From Crotophaga sulcirostris (Eukaryota > Chordata > Aves > Cuculiformes > Crotophagidae), in NCBI GenBank assembly GCA_013397455.1, contig VYZB01000292.1, positions 342,858 through 406,857 on the forward strand: a DNA stretch of 64,000 nucleotides, in the 5' to 3' direction. How positions within the stretch are numbered: position 1 is the first letter of the stretch; each line of letters opens with the position of its first letter. This document shows positions 50,881 to 64,000 of the stretch, piece after piece. A program made the translations under genes and the position numbers. Under the pieces are notes generated by a model. That model saw only the letters and a list, made by a program, of their open reading frames with translations. It searched no databases and was not told the DNA's origin.

Positions 50881-53825
50881 CTTCCATCTTTCTTGTTCTT
50901 TCTTTCAGTAAAAGATTGGTAGGGCACATTAGCAAGGGGAAGAGTCCCAAAAGTCAAACCATTTACACAAAAGAATTTGGATGCAGGGCAGAATTCTAAT
51001 ACATGTATTTGTTTTCCTACATGACGCATGTAGACCTGCACTCTCCCATGCGCACACCTATGCATCGCTCACGAATCATGGTTGGAAGCATACATTTATA
51101 CTTCCCATTACTTGTCTGAATGCATGGAGATATATATTTACATCTATAGATGTACAGATCTATGTAAATATACATAAACACTCAGGTACCACATACATAC
51201 ATGCTCACAAAAGTAATATGCACTCTCTGAGACATGTATGATAAGAAGGACAGAAGGAGGAGCTGCAAAGAGTAGTTTTAAAGAAAATGTAAGGCCACAC
51301 TGAAAGGTGTAGAAGCCTCTTCTGAATTCCTGCCACACATAGACCTGCAACAGGAAATTTCAGGACCTAAGGCATGGTTTCATTTCCAACAGCAGGTGAG
51401 AGCCCCACACATCCCTGCAGGGCACCACAGCAGCTATGGATTCTTCACTAAGTGTATTCAGCAATGGTAGCACCTGGAACGCAGACCCTAGTACGAGCGT
51501 GGCCTTTCTTCATAATGCTGAGAAATTAAACCCACTTGTCAGTGGAAAACGAGGAAGTAAATCTCCAAGAAGAGTGGGCCCTGGTGCCAGGGACTGTACA
51601 ACTGCAGCAGAAACAGAGCAGCACTAAGCCACGAGGTATTGCGGTGTTGTTGAATGTTGGTGCCCACAAAGCAGCACTGAAATTTCCTGCCCTGATTTCA
51701 GAGATGAAAAAGAACTGAAAGACACCCATACATCAGACTGTGCTGAAAATCTGATCACAGTAGGTCTATCATGCAAATGCAGCAGTAGCAGAAAAGAGGA
51801 TAGGTACGAACAATGTTCTGATCCAAGACACAGAACACGAGCATTAAGCACTGCTGTCTCTTATTAAAAGCTACTCCCACTGGCACCAAAGTTCTAGTGG
51901 AAATCTCCAAATTATTATAAAGTGCCTAGGACTGAGATCTGAGACAGCCACAACAACTCCCTCTTGGGTGAGCATTACTGAGCCATTAGTCTTGAGCCCC
52001 CAGAAGATTAGCCCTTTGGCTTTCATCATGCATCATGTCATCCGTGTGTGAGGCACCTAGAAATGCATGCTGCGGAAAACAGCAGTGCTCAAGCTAAATT
52101 TTAGGGACTGAAAGATAGAAGAGAGAAAATAACAATTTTGTGGGCTTTGCTGGCTTTCCTGTGTAACACTTGAGTAAAAAGAAAGCGAGAAACCACAGCA
52201 AATGTGCATAAAGTTCCATTTGGTAGGCACTTAGTCTTTAATATAGATTTATACCTCTTGGTATTTTTCTTCCGAAAAAAACCAGCCAAGCTTATTAATA
52301 TTTGATGGGAAAGTCATTTGGAAGAAACAGACTCCACAATCTTTTTAATTCAAACATCTAAATGACAACTTTGTTATTTTATTGCGCTCTGACTCAGGGT
52401 TGGACCAGGGTTTTGCTGGGTCACGGACAAAGTAAGATACAGAAAGTCTGGAGTAGGGATAGACCACACAGTACTGTTGGTGTGATTTGACAGCTAGAAA
52501 CCTTTGAGACTCAGAAGTTCTACTGGACCAAGAGACTGCATTTTTTAATGTCATTCTGAGGCCTAGAAGGTATCAACTATGCGAGAAAATGTTTCAAGGC
52601 AATGACAGGCGGAAGAGACGCTGCTGGGTGCCCGAGAGTCTCTCTCAGAAGGCAGATAGAACCCTATGAAGCTCACAGTGGCCAGGCAAGAGAACCAGAG
52701 TTAGTGTGGCACAGGGCTCATTTAAGAACACTGAGGAATTACTGCCAATGTTACTGACACCATTCCTGTCACCAGCATCACTTATCAATCCTAGTTCTGT
52801 GATATTTGTGATGTGGGTATTTGCCTCAGTCTCTATGTAGGCCACCTTTAGACTTCTTCCTTGAGTTTCTGTTCTCTTTATCTCTACCCTACACTAATGA
52901 TTCTCATCACTGCCGCACTGCATACAGAAACCTTCAGCTACCATGGCAGAACAGTGTTATCAAGTACCTGGAATATAAAGACCCCAAATATTTAGGAGTC
53001 TCTCTCTGCCTCTTTTTTAATAAAGTTATAATATTAGAATCCACAAAACAATCCCACAGGACATGGGCAGTCTTTCTGTTTCGCATTTTGTTGTACCTGA
53101 TCTTCATTCAAATTTTTAAATTAAAACCAAAACTCAGTTCCAAATAATCTTGTCCTTTCTTAACAGATAAGGTTACCAAATTCTTGATCTGCATTTTACC
53201 ATTTGTGTTATTTGGGATTCTGACTTTTTTCCATATAAGGCATTTGTCCCTTGTATGACTTGTTTTGATTTTTGAGCTATGGCTCTATAGGCCAGAATTT
53301 GCCATATCTCCCCTAATGCATGCAGACACCCCTAGCCCAGGGATATTTTAAGAAGTTACTACCTACATAGATGTCTGTGAAAGATCTAGTTCTTTGGTTG
53401 GTATATAATATATGGTCAATGCCTAATTAGCCCATTCATGGATAATTAATGATTAGTTATTAATAAAAGCAAGAACAAACCCAAGCTATACGTTAAAGCT
53501 CTTAAATCATGGAACTAAATATGTCATACAAAAAGGAGAAGGCATGATTTATTCAGGAGGACAAACATGGAGCCAGGCAAACACTGTGCAGCACAAAGCA
53601 CCTCCACTCCAAGAACCTAAGCTTGTCAATCACCTGATACACACAAAAGTAAATGCCAGATTAACAGGCCAGTGTACACAGCAACTCTAGAAGAAGATAA
53701 AGGTTTGTGGCTTAGTTCTGTCTCTTCTGAATAGGTTTGCAAAGAAGAGAACAGGGCTGTAATGGCAAATCAGACTGGCCCCAAGACATTTCAAGTGAGA
53801 GGCTGACACATTGAGTGTGTCACAT
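50881..53825. other. Noncoding stretch, nothing recognised
   Basis: A patch rich in ATGTA, CATACA and TATATA steps lies at 51000-51240. No gene, exon or repeat family was recognised elsewhere in the stretch. Confidence 0.5.
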
Positions 53826-54345
<520 letters not shown>

Positions 54346-55229
54346 ATACATCAGAACATCATAATGGATACTTTAGGGACTCTACACTGAGAAGTGCTAC
54401 CTATGTTTTTGGTCTGAAAGGGAGCTGGATGTCACCAACCAAGCTTGCTACACGCTAGTATGTGTGTGGCAAGATAAAGACACCAACACATAATTCAGAG
54501 ACAAGAATCACTAGTGAGTGTACACAGTCACCTCCAAACATCAGATCCCTCTCAGCAAGTGTTCCTCTGTACAAATAATTCCAAGTTAATCATGAGAGAC
54601 AATCGTCCTTTATTAATCAAGTATTTTGCGCAAATTGGAAGAGCTCAAAGAGGAATTTTGCGAGTTCAACCCCACACCACCTGAAAGCTTAAGACTGTCC
54701 CTCAAACACGTTTGAATTATTCTGCACCCAACTCAAAGTCAGGATCTAGGCAGTGGAACAAAGCTCTCCTGGACCTGCCTCATCATTTCTGAACCACACT
54801 TTTATTTGGACACACAAGTTTTATTTATTTTTGGGGATGGATGCTTGGGTATTGCTGTGGTTCCTCCTCTACTGCTGAGCTATTTGCAAAAGGACTGTTC
54901 CTCAAGCAAAAAGAAAAACGTCCCTGAAGAGCAAGGAAGTTTTCCCCAGCAAATGTAGGCAATTGCTGCACATCCCAGGGCAATTAGCCATTTTTTCAGT
55001 AAAATTCCAGGACGTAGGAACACCACAGTATTTCAGTGACCCAGTGCAGAACACAAATACATGCACAAAGCCCCGAAGCAAAGAGAAACCAGATGCAAAC
55101 TGTAGGCTGCTCCTATTGGCAGAAACATCTCCGTATAAAGTGGTTGCTGAGCAATTGCAAACAATGAATACATTCCTAAAATATGCCTACTTGTGCATAA
55201 TTCATGAACAGAAACAAGCACTAAATCCA
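54346..55229. other. Noncoding stretch, nothing recognised
   Basis: No gene or repeat was seen. The open frame 54963-55295 (110 codons) has no recognisable features. Confidence 0.5.
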
Positions 55230-55420
55230 TTGGATAAATTGTGGACTATGAATCGTTTGCCCTGCTCTAATTATAATTCCATTTCAGCCTGCTAATGGTA
55301 CCATAAACCATTTGAGTTTCACCCTTGTGGTTTATTGCCTCATTAGCTCTCCTTTGAAGTAATTAATGCTTTGTCAATTTACCTGAATAGAGCTCCCATG
55401 GTGGCTATGGGTCAGATCCA
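55230..55420. promoter_or_regulatory. Candidate enhancer block
   Basis: CTAATTATAATTCC (55267-55280) and GCTAATGG are followed by an 8-bp perfect inverted repeat: ATAAACCA at 55303-55310 and TGGTTTAT at 55328-55335. The right arm overlaps a RUNX-like TGTGGTTT at 55326-55333. TAATTAAT lies at 55360-55367, next to CTTTGTC (SOX type). Dense and repeat-free, hence a good conserved-element candidate. Confidence 0.4.
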
Positions 55421-55919
55421 ACAAACAGACCTGGAACCTCTGCTCAAGTGGAAGACCTCCAGCTCTTTGGGACTGATGATTCCAACCTTATTGTCCATAC
55501 AACACCTACTGTAACAGGCCTTACCCACCTACAATTACAACTTCTGAATGCTACAACAAAATGTAGATTGGATTATTGCATTTATAGGATGATGACATCA
55601 GGATTAACTATTGAGGGGGTGTATAATGTTTCACCCAGCACTTTGCAGTGATACAATTGTTTTCTCTCATAAACCCTCTTATGTAAACAAGAGGCAGTAG
55701 ATGTTGGATTGATTTGTCTAAAGTTAATACCATAAGCTTAGCTTCACTGTAAAAATCCCTCTTCTTTTTACCCCTTCCTCTTTTTTACTCAGCTAACCAG
55801 AGCATTCCCTATTCTGCCTAATGAAGGGGAATCCCAGGCTTCAGCACAAAATATATTTCAAAAACTTAGCAGGCCCCATGGTTGGATTCAAACTGGACCA
55901 CACGTGAGAAATTCAATAA
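55421..55919. other. Noncoding stretch, nothing recognised
   Basis: There is no repeat, gene or distinctive motif. The 67-codon open frame at 55448-55651 has no recognisable features. Confidence 0.45.
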
Positions 55920-55934
55920 ACATCATTTGTCAGA

Positions 55935-56030
55935 AGCCTTTGTCGGCTCACAGCTGTATTTATTTATAGGCTCCCTCATTATTTATAGGTCCTTGCACTC
56001 TATATAAAAGCTTTGCAAAGGAGAAGTGAT
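55935..56030 (+). promoter_or_regulatory. Muscle-type enhancer or promoter-like cluster
   Basis: In plus orientation: E-box CAGCTG (55951-55956), then two identical MEF2-consensus words TTATTTATAG (55960-55969 and 55979-55988) spaced 19 bp apart, then a TATA-box-like TATATAAA (56001-56008). The order resembles MyoD/MEF2-driven muscle promoters. A transcript start would be expected around 56030-56035. No known first exon follows, so it may instead be an enhancer with AT-rich sites. Confidence 0.42.
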
Positions 56031-56184
56031 CATGATGCAGGGGGAAGGGAAGGCCAAGTATTCTACTGCTTATACCAATACTGGAGTCTTTTCTAAGGAG
56101 AACAAACAGCTAAGTATCTACTTTACTTCCCATCCCTTTCACATGGACAGTGGAGACAGCAGTCATCAAAGCCCAGACAAGTGA

Positions 56185-57555
56185 CTTTCAATTTAGTTAC
56201 AAAAAAAAAACATTTTAAGAACTATATCACTTTAGGAGTTCTCCACATTTGGCTTGCTGTGGACTCCTGTTTAAGTTAGACAACCTCTGTAGACATTAAC
56301 TGCTACAGATCATCTCATCCAATACACAGGAGCTGCTGTACCACAAGCATCTCCCTGCCACTCAGTTTACCAAACTTTTCACCAGGCAATATTAATGATG
56401 CAAAGCTCCACTGAGTTCATTGTGTTGAGAAGGATAAAGTATCATAGTTCTATGCCCTCTGCTTATTACCTGTTTCCTGTCAGATCCTTGGATACAAGTT
56501 TTCAGATGCTCAGTCAATGGATCTCCTCTAAATATTGAAAGTCTCCATTACTCTCACTTCTAGGATCATTTAATATTTTGTTGCATCATTGTGTGTTTAC
56601 AGTGCATATTAGAGACTAAAATTACAGAACGAGTCAAACTTACTGAATCTCCTGGTTAGAACTGATGCTACTCAGATTAGTGCACTCTGAACTTTAGAAT
56701 TCGATTATAAGTGCCCTTGACCCAAGGATTTCATTCTCCCTGTAAAACTGGTATCCAGATTAGGACACTTGAATTTCAATTTCAAAAACATTTTTTAGTT
56801 TACAATGATGTTTTAATGAAGGACTAGTGTTTGGTTGAGAAGGGTTTGCTGGTTTATTTTGGGGGGGGGGACACCAGAGTATTAATTGAAAGCAAGTAGA
56901 ACTGATATTATACATTTAAAATTTACCTATTTCAAACAATGTTTCAGGGCTCAGAAGTTCACAATTGACAATAAGAGCTAGTAAGGATGGTAACAAGAAA
57001 TAAGGACCCATATACACACAGTATTTCTTCACCTGAATTCTTGCTAAGCATATTCACTTCCTTTACTAAGTCAGACCCGTTACAATGGATCAAATCAACC
57101 ACATAAAATTTTGAAAAAAATGAGGACGTTTCAAACAACTTTGCTATAAAAGATGGTAGACAGCAGAGTTTAACCAAGGCAGAAGCACAAAGAAATAGGT
57201 CCTATTCTGTTGGACTTCTTATTAGGACTTTACATGATCATCAAGTTATATGTCCAAAGGTGAACCTGTAAGTTCTATCTGATTGAGATGGTTTTTAAAC
57301 ATTAAAAAGAAACATTTATGATGTTCAAAGAGTGATTGCGTGCTTAAAAAAGTCCAACATTCTATCAGTGTTCTCAGTATGTTCCAGTGATGTTCTGGCT
57401 TTTTTCCAAGTTGCAATCTCTGATTATTAAGAGAGATAGAGGTTTTCAGGCAGCACTGTTGTGTGTTCAATTGCCAGACCAATAAAAAAGAGTACAGGGC
57501 AAACAAGAAGCTAAAAAGAGAACAGGCAAGAAGTACTTAGTAAGCATTTTAGAAG
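56185..57555. other. Noncoding stretch with a G10 run
   Basis: No gene was recognised. A homopolymer of ten G lies at 56861-56870 and an A10 run at 56201-56210. Confidence 0.5.
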
Positions 57556-57770
57556 TGTTTTAGGAAGCATTTCTTTACAGAGAGGGTGGTCAAACATTGG
57601 ACAGGCTTCCTAGAAAGAGGTGGGCGATGTTGCAAACCCATCAGTGTTACAGATGCATTTGGACAATGCTCTTAACAACAGACTTTAACCTTTCATCAGC
57701 TCCAACTTTGTCAGGCAGTTGGACTAGACGATCACTGTAGTTCCCTTACAACAAAATGTTCTGTTCTAAT
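57556..57770 (+). mobile_element. CR1 LINE 3' fragment, diverged
   Basis: The word order TTTAGGAAGCATTTCTTTAC, AGGGTGGTCAAACATTGGA, GGCTTCCTAGA, GCATTTGGACAATGCTCTTA, GTCAGGCAGTTGGACTAGA, TAGTTCCCTTACAAC and TTCTGTTCTA is a CR1 3' end in plus orientation. It belongs to a different CR1 subfamily from the 53.8-kb copy, judged by the ATTTGGACAATGC stretch and the TTCTATTCTA-like tail. It is diverged, with small indels. Confidence 0.88.
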
Positions 57771-60700
57771 CCATTTGCAAAATGCATATACTATACAGCA
57801 GTGCCCATTTGTAAAATCCAGAAGACTGCATACGTACAGCTGGGAAAGTCGTCTGTGCCACGACTCAGATCAATTGGTGAGATTTTGAAATGGAAAGGAT
57901 TAGTAAACATCACTGCGAGAAAAATCTGACTTTCCACAATAACTGAACTTTTAAATGTATGCAACCATGAAAAATAACAGCAATTGATGATGAAGTCTGA
58001 GATGTGATTATTTCTGTTCTAATGCTGTACGGATTAATATTATATTTAAAGGACAGTGATGCCCTCTGCATCCATCAGGCACCACCTATACCTAAACATT
58101 ATATTGCACATTTCTCAAATTAAGGTTAGGCATCTTAAGCTACCTTATAAATTGACCTTATGTTGCAAGAGGGATGTTACTAAAGTTTGTCCCATCAGTG
58201 CTGTCGTTATTTCTGCATTTCCACAGAAATGAATACACTTCAAAATGGCAAAAACTCTATGAAGACTTAGGAGGAGAACAAAGGGGGAAAACATCAGCTA
58301 CTGGAGTACACAGGTGAAACATAAGCAGAGTTGCCTGCCTTTTCTTCCGGATTGTCTGCATGACTTACAGATGGTTCCACCTCACAACTAATGCAGTCTC
58401 TTTAAACTCATGGTAACAAATAATGGATTCCACCCTACGATGTGCGACCAAAGTGTTTGAATTTCTTTTTTACTGTATTTGCTCTTTCTCTCTGTTGGTA
58501 CAAAGGAAAGCTTGACAATGATAAACCTGGAGTGACATTTTTGAACCGTTTAGGGAAAAAAAAAACATAAACCTGGTCAATTTTTTCCTGGCACAATACT
58601 AGCCATAAAATACAAACACCAGAGAGAGTAACTGAACATTTGGAGGCTGGGTAAGAAAAGAATTCCCTATACCTTCTCTTTACAACACACCACAAAGAAG
58701 TTAAAGGCCCCTCAACATAAATTCTAACTTACATAGACACACATATTCCATGCACAGCATTTAATTCTGCACGCCCACAGAGAATACTTAATACTTTATA
58801 GTTCTTTACTTCAAAGAGTTGGATTCATAGTACACATCAACACAGCCTTATTATAGCTCCATTAACAACAAATCATACCTGGTAAGGAACCAACCCATTA
58901 ATTAATCACACAATACATTCATTTGGGGTTTCCACTAAAGATTATGTAGTAGTTTGAAAAATGAGGATGACACAATAAAGCAACCACATAGTTGCCATTC
59001 CCTAACCAAGTCTTTTAAATCCTGGATGTCCCTCTCCTTCTGCTCGTTTACTGAGTATAGAAGCTATAACATGAAGAATATTCTTAAATAGAAAAAATCT
59101 CTAGCTCAAGATACACTCCAGAATGTGTATTTGGGAGGATCAATGAGAAAGTAACAATTATATTGGATATTATTTCTACCCAGAAGATTTTATTTGAGTA
59201 GTGAAGAAATTTCTGAGTTGCAGAACAAGAAAATCTCTTACACTCACCAAAAGATGTATCATTTCTAGTACGCTGATGGCTTGCATGCTGCCTTCCCTCT
59301 GAACTGTTTCCATTTGAAAAGTCATCACCTTTCAAGCAGATGCTGATTGCCCTAAAAAAAGAAAATTTGGAAAAGACATTGTGGTTGGAAATAGGCTAAT
59401 CTCAAAATCTAGAATGCTCTCAGTGAGGTACGTAGTAACCTCAGATACCAGTGGGTAAAGTCAAATGGGCTGCTCCTGTGAGCCAGATTCTGATGTCAGT
59501 GTCACCTAAATCCACGGCAACTCCACTGCAGTAACTGGCAACATCCCAGGTGTATCCTAATAGGGCTAAGATCACAGACCTGACTTCTGCTAAGAAATTC
59601 TTTTGGCTTACTTTGTATACATCGCATTGATTTGGAATTACCTCTCCCTGGCATTGCCTTCCCATTAGACTGATTTCCATGAAAATGGAATCTTTGCTCC
59701 TTAAGGATTATGGATTTCTCTTTGGCAAAAACATGTCAAACTTTGTTCTTCTGAAAATCTAGTGGCAGTTCCTGCATTCCCCACTGCTTGTATCCATTGG
59801 CAGAACTTGGCAGCAACACACAAACACACACAAACATTCTTTGGTTGGGATGTGGGAGGGTAGGAGCACTGTTTGAAGACAGACAGGCTAGTAAACGCTC
59901 ATGTTATTTTTGGCAAGTGCACATTTTGCAGAAATAAAAGGCTCAAGCAGACTCTCCTGGAGCTGTGTGGCCTGTGATGCTGCACAGTAAGTGAAATATC
60001 AGAAAGCCTTGGTCTGTTTGGTCAACAGTAGGGAGGACTCGTTTCACAATGGTTAATTCTGGGCTTGCAAACAACCTAACACAGAGTTCCATGAGAAGGG
60101 TTATAAAGCAAAGACACATTTCTTCCATGAATTACTGAATCCAAGGCATTCACAGTAATGTCCAACAGTAAGGGAATACCTGTACTGATACAATCAAACA
60201 AACATGGCTATCCCACAGCCCCGTTTACACACACTGCTATGAATACCACATAATATCTGTGTTCTCCACAGTACAAATGCTGCTCCCAGACTGAATCTCT
60301 GAGAGTAAGTGTGGCACTTCCCATCACTAACTTCCAGCAGATTGCCAGCGTGACTCTTTACACAAATTTAAGCATCCAGAGAATCCTTCCACATCTGCAA
60401 AACTGATGTGTAAATGAACAATTCCAGGAATTTGAAAGCCAGTCACAGGATCTTAAAACCAAAGAGACAAACAAATATAAAACAACCAAGAACTTCAGAT
60501 TCTGAAAAGAAAAAAGTGGGGACTATTTTCATTTACTCTCTCTTTTCTTGGCCGTTACCATACTTAGAGAACGCGCTATTCTCTACAAAAATAATTACTA
60601 AATATTAGACCCTTTAGTCAATGATACAGTTCTAATGAAATTCCATAACATGACACACCCCAGATACTGGAAGATTTAATAACACTAAGGCAGATGCAAA

Positions 60701-60900
60701 TCTAACAACACCTTTTCTTGTCAAGCTAGAAGAGATGACAGTAGCTTATGTGGACTTAATTTTATTTGGTCTGCATACCCTGCAGGGCAATTAAATAATT
60801 CTTTTTGCAGACTGAACACTGCATAAAACCTATAGACAAAAGAGAATCACAACTGAAATTGCATGAAAGTTATACATTGAAATACCTAAGCTTGAGGCTT
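57771..60900. other. Noncoding stretch, nothing recognised
   Basis: Plain AT-leaning DNA. An A-run lies at 58556-58565 and a small CACAAA-type repeat at about 59816-59835. No gene, exon pair or repeat family was recognised. Confidence 0.5.
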
Positions 60901-63900
60901 CAGCAGAAATCTTGTTACCTAACTTTGTCTTCTCCTTCTCACTTAATCTACTAGTAGGAAAAGAAGAAAGAAAACAGGACGATAGCGCAAGGGGAGCTCG
61001 ACATCTATGCATAAAGTAGACAGCTACTGTACTATGGTTTCTATCAAGACCTGCAGTTGTACTCTACCCCATCAGAGGAATTAAACAGCTTAGATAAGAA
61101 AGTGAGTAACACTCCAGTGGAAATGACAAGGGCAAGAGGAGGTAGAACAGAAGAGCAAGAGCTCAAGCTGTAAATTTAAGCACAGGCAGTTGCCAACAGA
61201 TTTTCAATTACTCCCAAGGAAGTGGCCACTGTCTGAGGTCTTCTTTTAATGACAGCAATTGCTACTCACCAGTGTATTTGGTCAACCGTTTGTTTACCTG
61301 TCAAATTAAATGACACAACTTTTTTCTTTTTTTTTAGCACTGAGGCAGGGGATGGAGAGCTGGACACTGCCAACATGCCTGTTACCTACAGCATCAGGTG
61401 TTGCCACAAATTCTGCAGAGATGAATATTAGTGTTCTGGACCTCCTTACTCTGCTCATATTTGAGGTCTCCAATACTTCTTTTACCATCAACTAGCCAAA
61501 TCGCAAGCCTCATCTTTCACAGAAAAGTAACAACAAAAATTCCATGTAATCAGGTGGAATAATTCAATGTGGAAAAATAAACAAATAAGAAGGGCGAGCA
61601 AGACAATCAACAAAATCTTTTGTTTGGAAGGAAGACATTCGTAACTGGAAAGATAAATTAATATAGTTTTTAAAAATTGCTTTTCAAAGTCAACTGCGTC
61701 TCTGAACGGTAAAGAACCTGCCCTTCCTAAAGACATATTTTCTGTCCTTGCTTTCTCTCAATGACTAACTGTAGTCTTTCTCTTGAGTACCTAGTATGAA
61801 AAATCAGAGAAGAAGAACTACTTTGCACACAATCAGTTCCATCAGCATTGACAAGTACTTCCCTGCAATACTAATTATCATAACTAATATCCCCAATCCT
61901 AGAAATTCAACAGGAGGGGGAGGAACTACACAATCAAAGTTTCTGTAAATATGATTTCAGATTGTAAGAGACATTCCAAGCAAAAATGGGATAGACAAAT
62001 GAAGTCAGAAAGAGGGCAACTAGAGAAGGACTACATTTTAAAAAGTGTGTCCTGGAAAACAGAAATCATAAACACTTTACATGAGGGAGGAAGACTTACT
62101 TATATCAGAAAAAATTCTCAGGCTATCTGCGTATTTTGTAGCATTCAGCACAAGGTATTTTAACATTTTGTAGTGCCAGCCAGTACTAGTAATGCTATTA
62201 AACAAACTGTACTGTGACAGAGCATTTCTTTCGTACTTTTCAGCACCTTACTTTGAAGCCAGCACTTGTTGCTGGAAGAAAGCAGATGAAAGAGTTCATT
62301 TACCATGACATTAAACCAGCTTCAAATATGAATTTTGGCAAAGGTTTCTTAACAAGACTGTTTAAGGAAGCTGATCCGGCAACAGAATGAAATTGCAACC
62401 AGTTAGTGTCATAACACCTTAAGTCAGTCAGAGATCTCTTTGTTTCAAAAGCTTAAGTTCCTTTTGTTCGAAGGAAAGACTTCGCATAAATTTTCAAAAG
62501 CAGCAAAGTAAATAAATGACAAATCCTTTCTGAATTCATCAACCCACATCACACAAGGCACTTCTTACCTATCTCTTCCCTAAAGCTATTCACAGTTTTA
62601 CTTACTATTATCTACATGAAGTTGTTCTTGATACAGCTTTGTAAACAATCCACCTCTTCCAGGCTTGTCTCCTATGTTTACTCCTTACAAGCAGCTGAGA
62701 GAGGATAGTGGAAAAATATATTTCACATTGTAAGAATAAAGAGCAGTGGGATGATTCTGAGATAATTTGTTTTCCAGGAAAATGTGTACCAAACCTTGTG
62801 AAGCGAAGTTCCACAGTGCTTTTAGGGCTTTGTAAGAGACAAGATAGTGGTCAAACTAAGAGGCATAGAGTGCACATGGTGAGGAAAACTGGGCCTGAGG
62901 AGAACTTCAAAACCTCTCTAAATATTAATTCAGACACAGCAAAATAATAATAAAAAAGAAACATTAAATATAAAAAATATTTATAAATCTGTATCAACTG
63001 AAATCGGTAGGAGGTCAGTAGGAGATACCTGATCATTCTCAAAGAATTGGGCTTCCATCTGCCGACTGTTGATAAGGCTCAGACTCGTAAGTATCTCTGT
63101 CCTGGTAACAGCATAGAGGGTAGGAAAAACAACTTAGGTGCTTTTGAAAATGCAGCCCTACTCAACCTTTAGCACAAAAAGCATTGATTTCTAGATGGTG
63201 TTAGCAAGCAACCATGTTGTTTTGACAGTGTAAAACTGAAAGCCCCTAGATGAATGCACTGGAAGCTGTTTCTTACTCAAAGAGTCCAATTTAAGGCACT
63301 CTGCAAGTATGAACTGCTCTGATAATACGGTCTGCTTACTGGGCAGCAAGTGATGAGAGAATAATGCCCTTAGCTGAGCACCAAGCTTTGCAATGCTTTC
63401 CTTTACCCACAGAGATTTGACATTAGAAGCTCAAAAAGGGAAGCTGCATGTTACCAAACTCCTAGGTGCCCATCCAACTCCTACAAGGACCACTGAGCTT
63501 CTGGTAGCCAGTGTCAGTGTAAGGAACAAGGAGGCTCACCAAGATTCCTCCTAGTGTCTTTGGCTCAGTCATGGTTTCTGCTGACTCTGCATCCACATAC
63601 TCCTCCTTCATATGAGACATTTTGACCTTCCTTATGTCTACTTCCAAATGACTTTATGAGGCATAGAGACTGCTATTAATTGCACTTAATTGGAATTCTG
63701 GGAAGCATAGGAATTGCCATTCATGTCTAACAATGACCTGAGTAAAGCAAACCTTTTGTAGGTAGATACAAAGTACTCTTAACCATCGTAGCAATCCTTT
63801 ATTACCACAAATGGTAGAGCATGTCTGTCAATAAAGATCAAGTCCTTGGAACAGTGTGAGGAAGTATGTCTCTTGGGACACTAAGAGGTGGTCCTGGCAA

Positions 63901-64000
63901 CTGTTGGAAGAAATGAGAGAGGAACAACACAACGAGCGACTCTCTTAGCAAATCTTGACTTCAGCTTGGGCTGATGTGTTTGTTCTGCCAGAGGCAAGGT
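60901..64000. other. Noncoding stretch, nothing recognised apart from small repeats
   Basis: A T-rich run lies at 61319-61337 and an AT-rich patch at 62940-62988. ACTTAGGTGCTTTTGAAAAT at 63132-63151 resembles the arm of the palindromic repeat near 36.2 kb and the copy at 36501. No gene was supported up to the window end. Confidence 0.45.

Overview
The window looks like noncoding nuclear DNA from a bird. Five fragments of the CR1 LINE family are recognisable. Three of them carry the typical avian 3' end, with short repeats of the ATTCTATG type or close variants. Recognised interspersed repeats cover only about 2 to 3 percent of the sequence, and I saw no mammalian-type SINEs. A crocodilian or turtle cannot be excluded, but the low repeat load favours a bird. 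The species and the chromosomal locus cannot be named from the sequence alone.

No protein-coding gene could be supported. The longest open frames are about 120 to 140 codons. None shows a domain I recognise, and none is joined to others through convincing splice sites. The only protein relic I trust is the frameshifted end of the CR1 reverse-transcriptase ORF near 54.0-54.26 kb. There is no rRNA, intact tRNA, CRISPR array or operon-like order. A tRNA-Val-like 5' half lies at about 26.02-26.08 kb.

The layout is long plain AT-leaning DNA interrupted by compact blocks of 200-600 bp. These blocks keep CpG dinucleotides and are dense in transcription-factor-like motifs. The main ones are near 6.7-7.26, 14.5-15.0, 17.9-18.1, 19.5-20.05, 23.7-24.05, 24.2-24.8, 29.1-29.5, 31.0-31.6, 34.2-34.5, 37.6-38.1, 39.1-39.6, 42.1-42.5, 42.6-42.9, 44.6-44.8, 50.6-50.9, 55.2-55.4 and 55.9-56.03 kb. 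The texture resembles a gene desert or very large intron full of candidate enhancers, as found around developmental transcription-factor genes. This is inference: conservation cannot be measured from one sequence.

The sharpest individual signals are: an E-box, two MEF2-type sites and a TATA box in 58 bp (55951-56008); a perfect palindromic CRE next to a 15-bp palindrome, directly after a 350-bp pyrimidine tract (44290-44722); an NFI half-site cluster beside a perfect 10-bp hairpin (42229-42463); an overlapping PBX-HOX/MEIS composite (31327-31339); a CTCF-like core (14595-14610); and the tRNA-like fragment.
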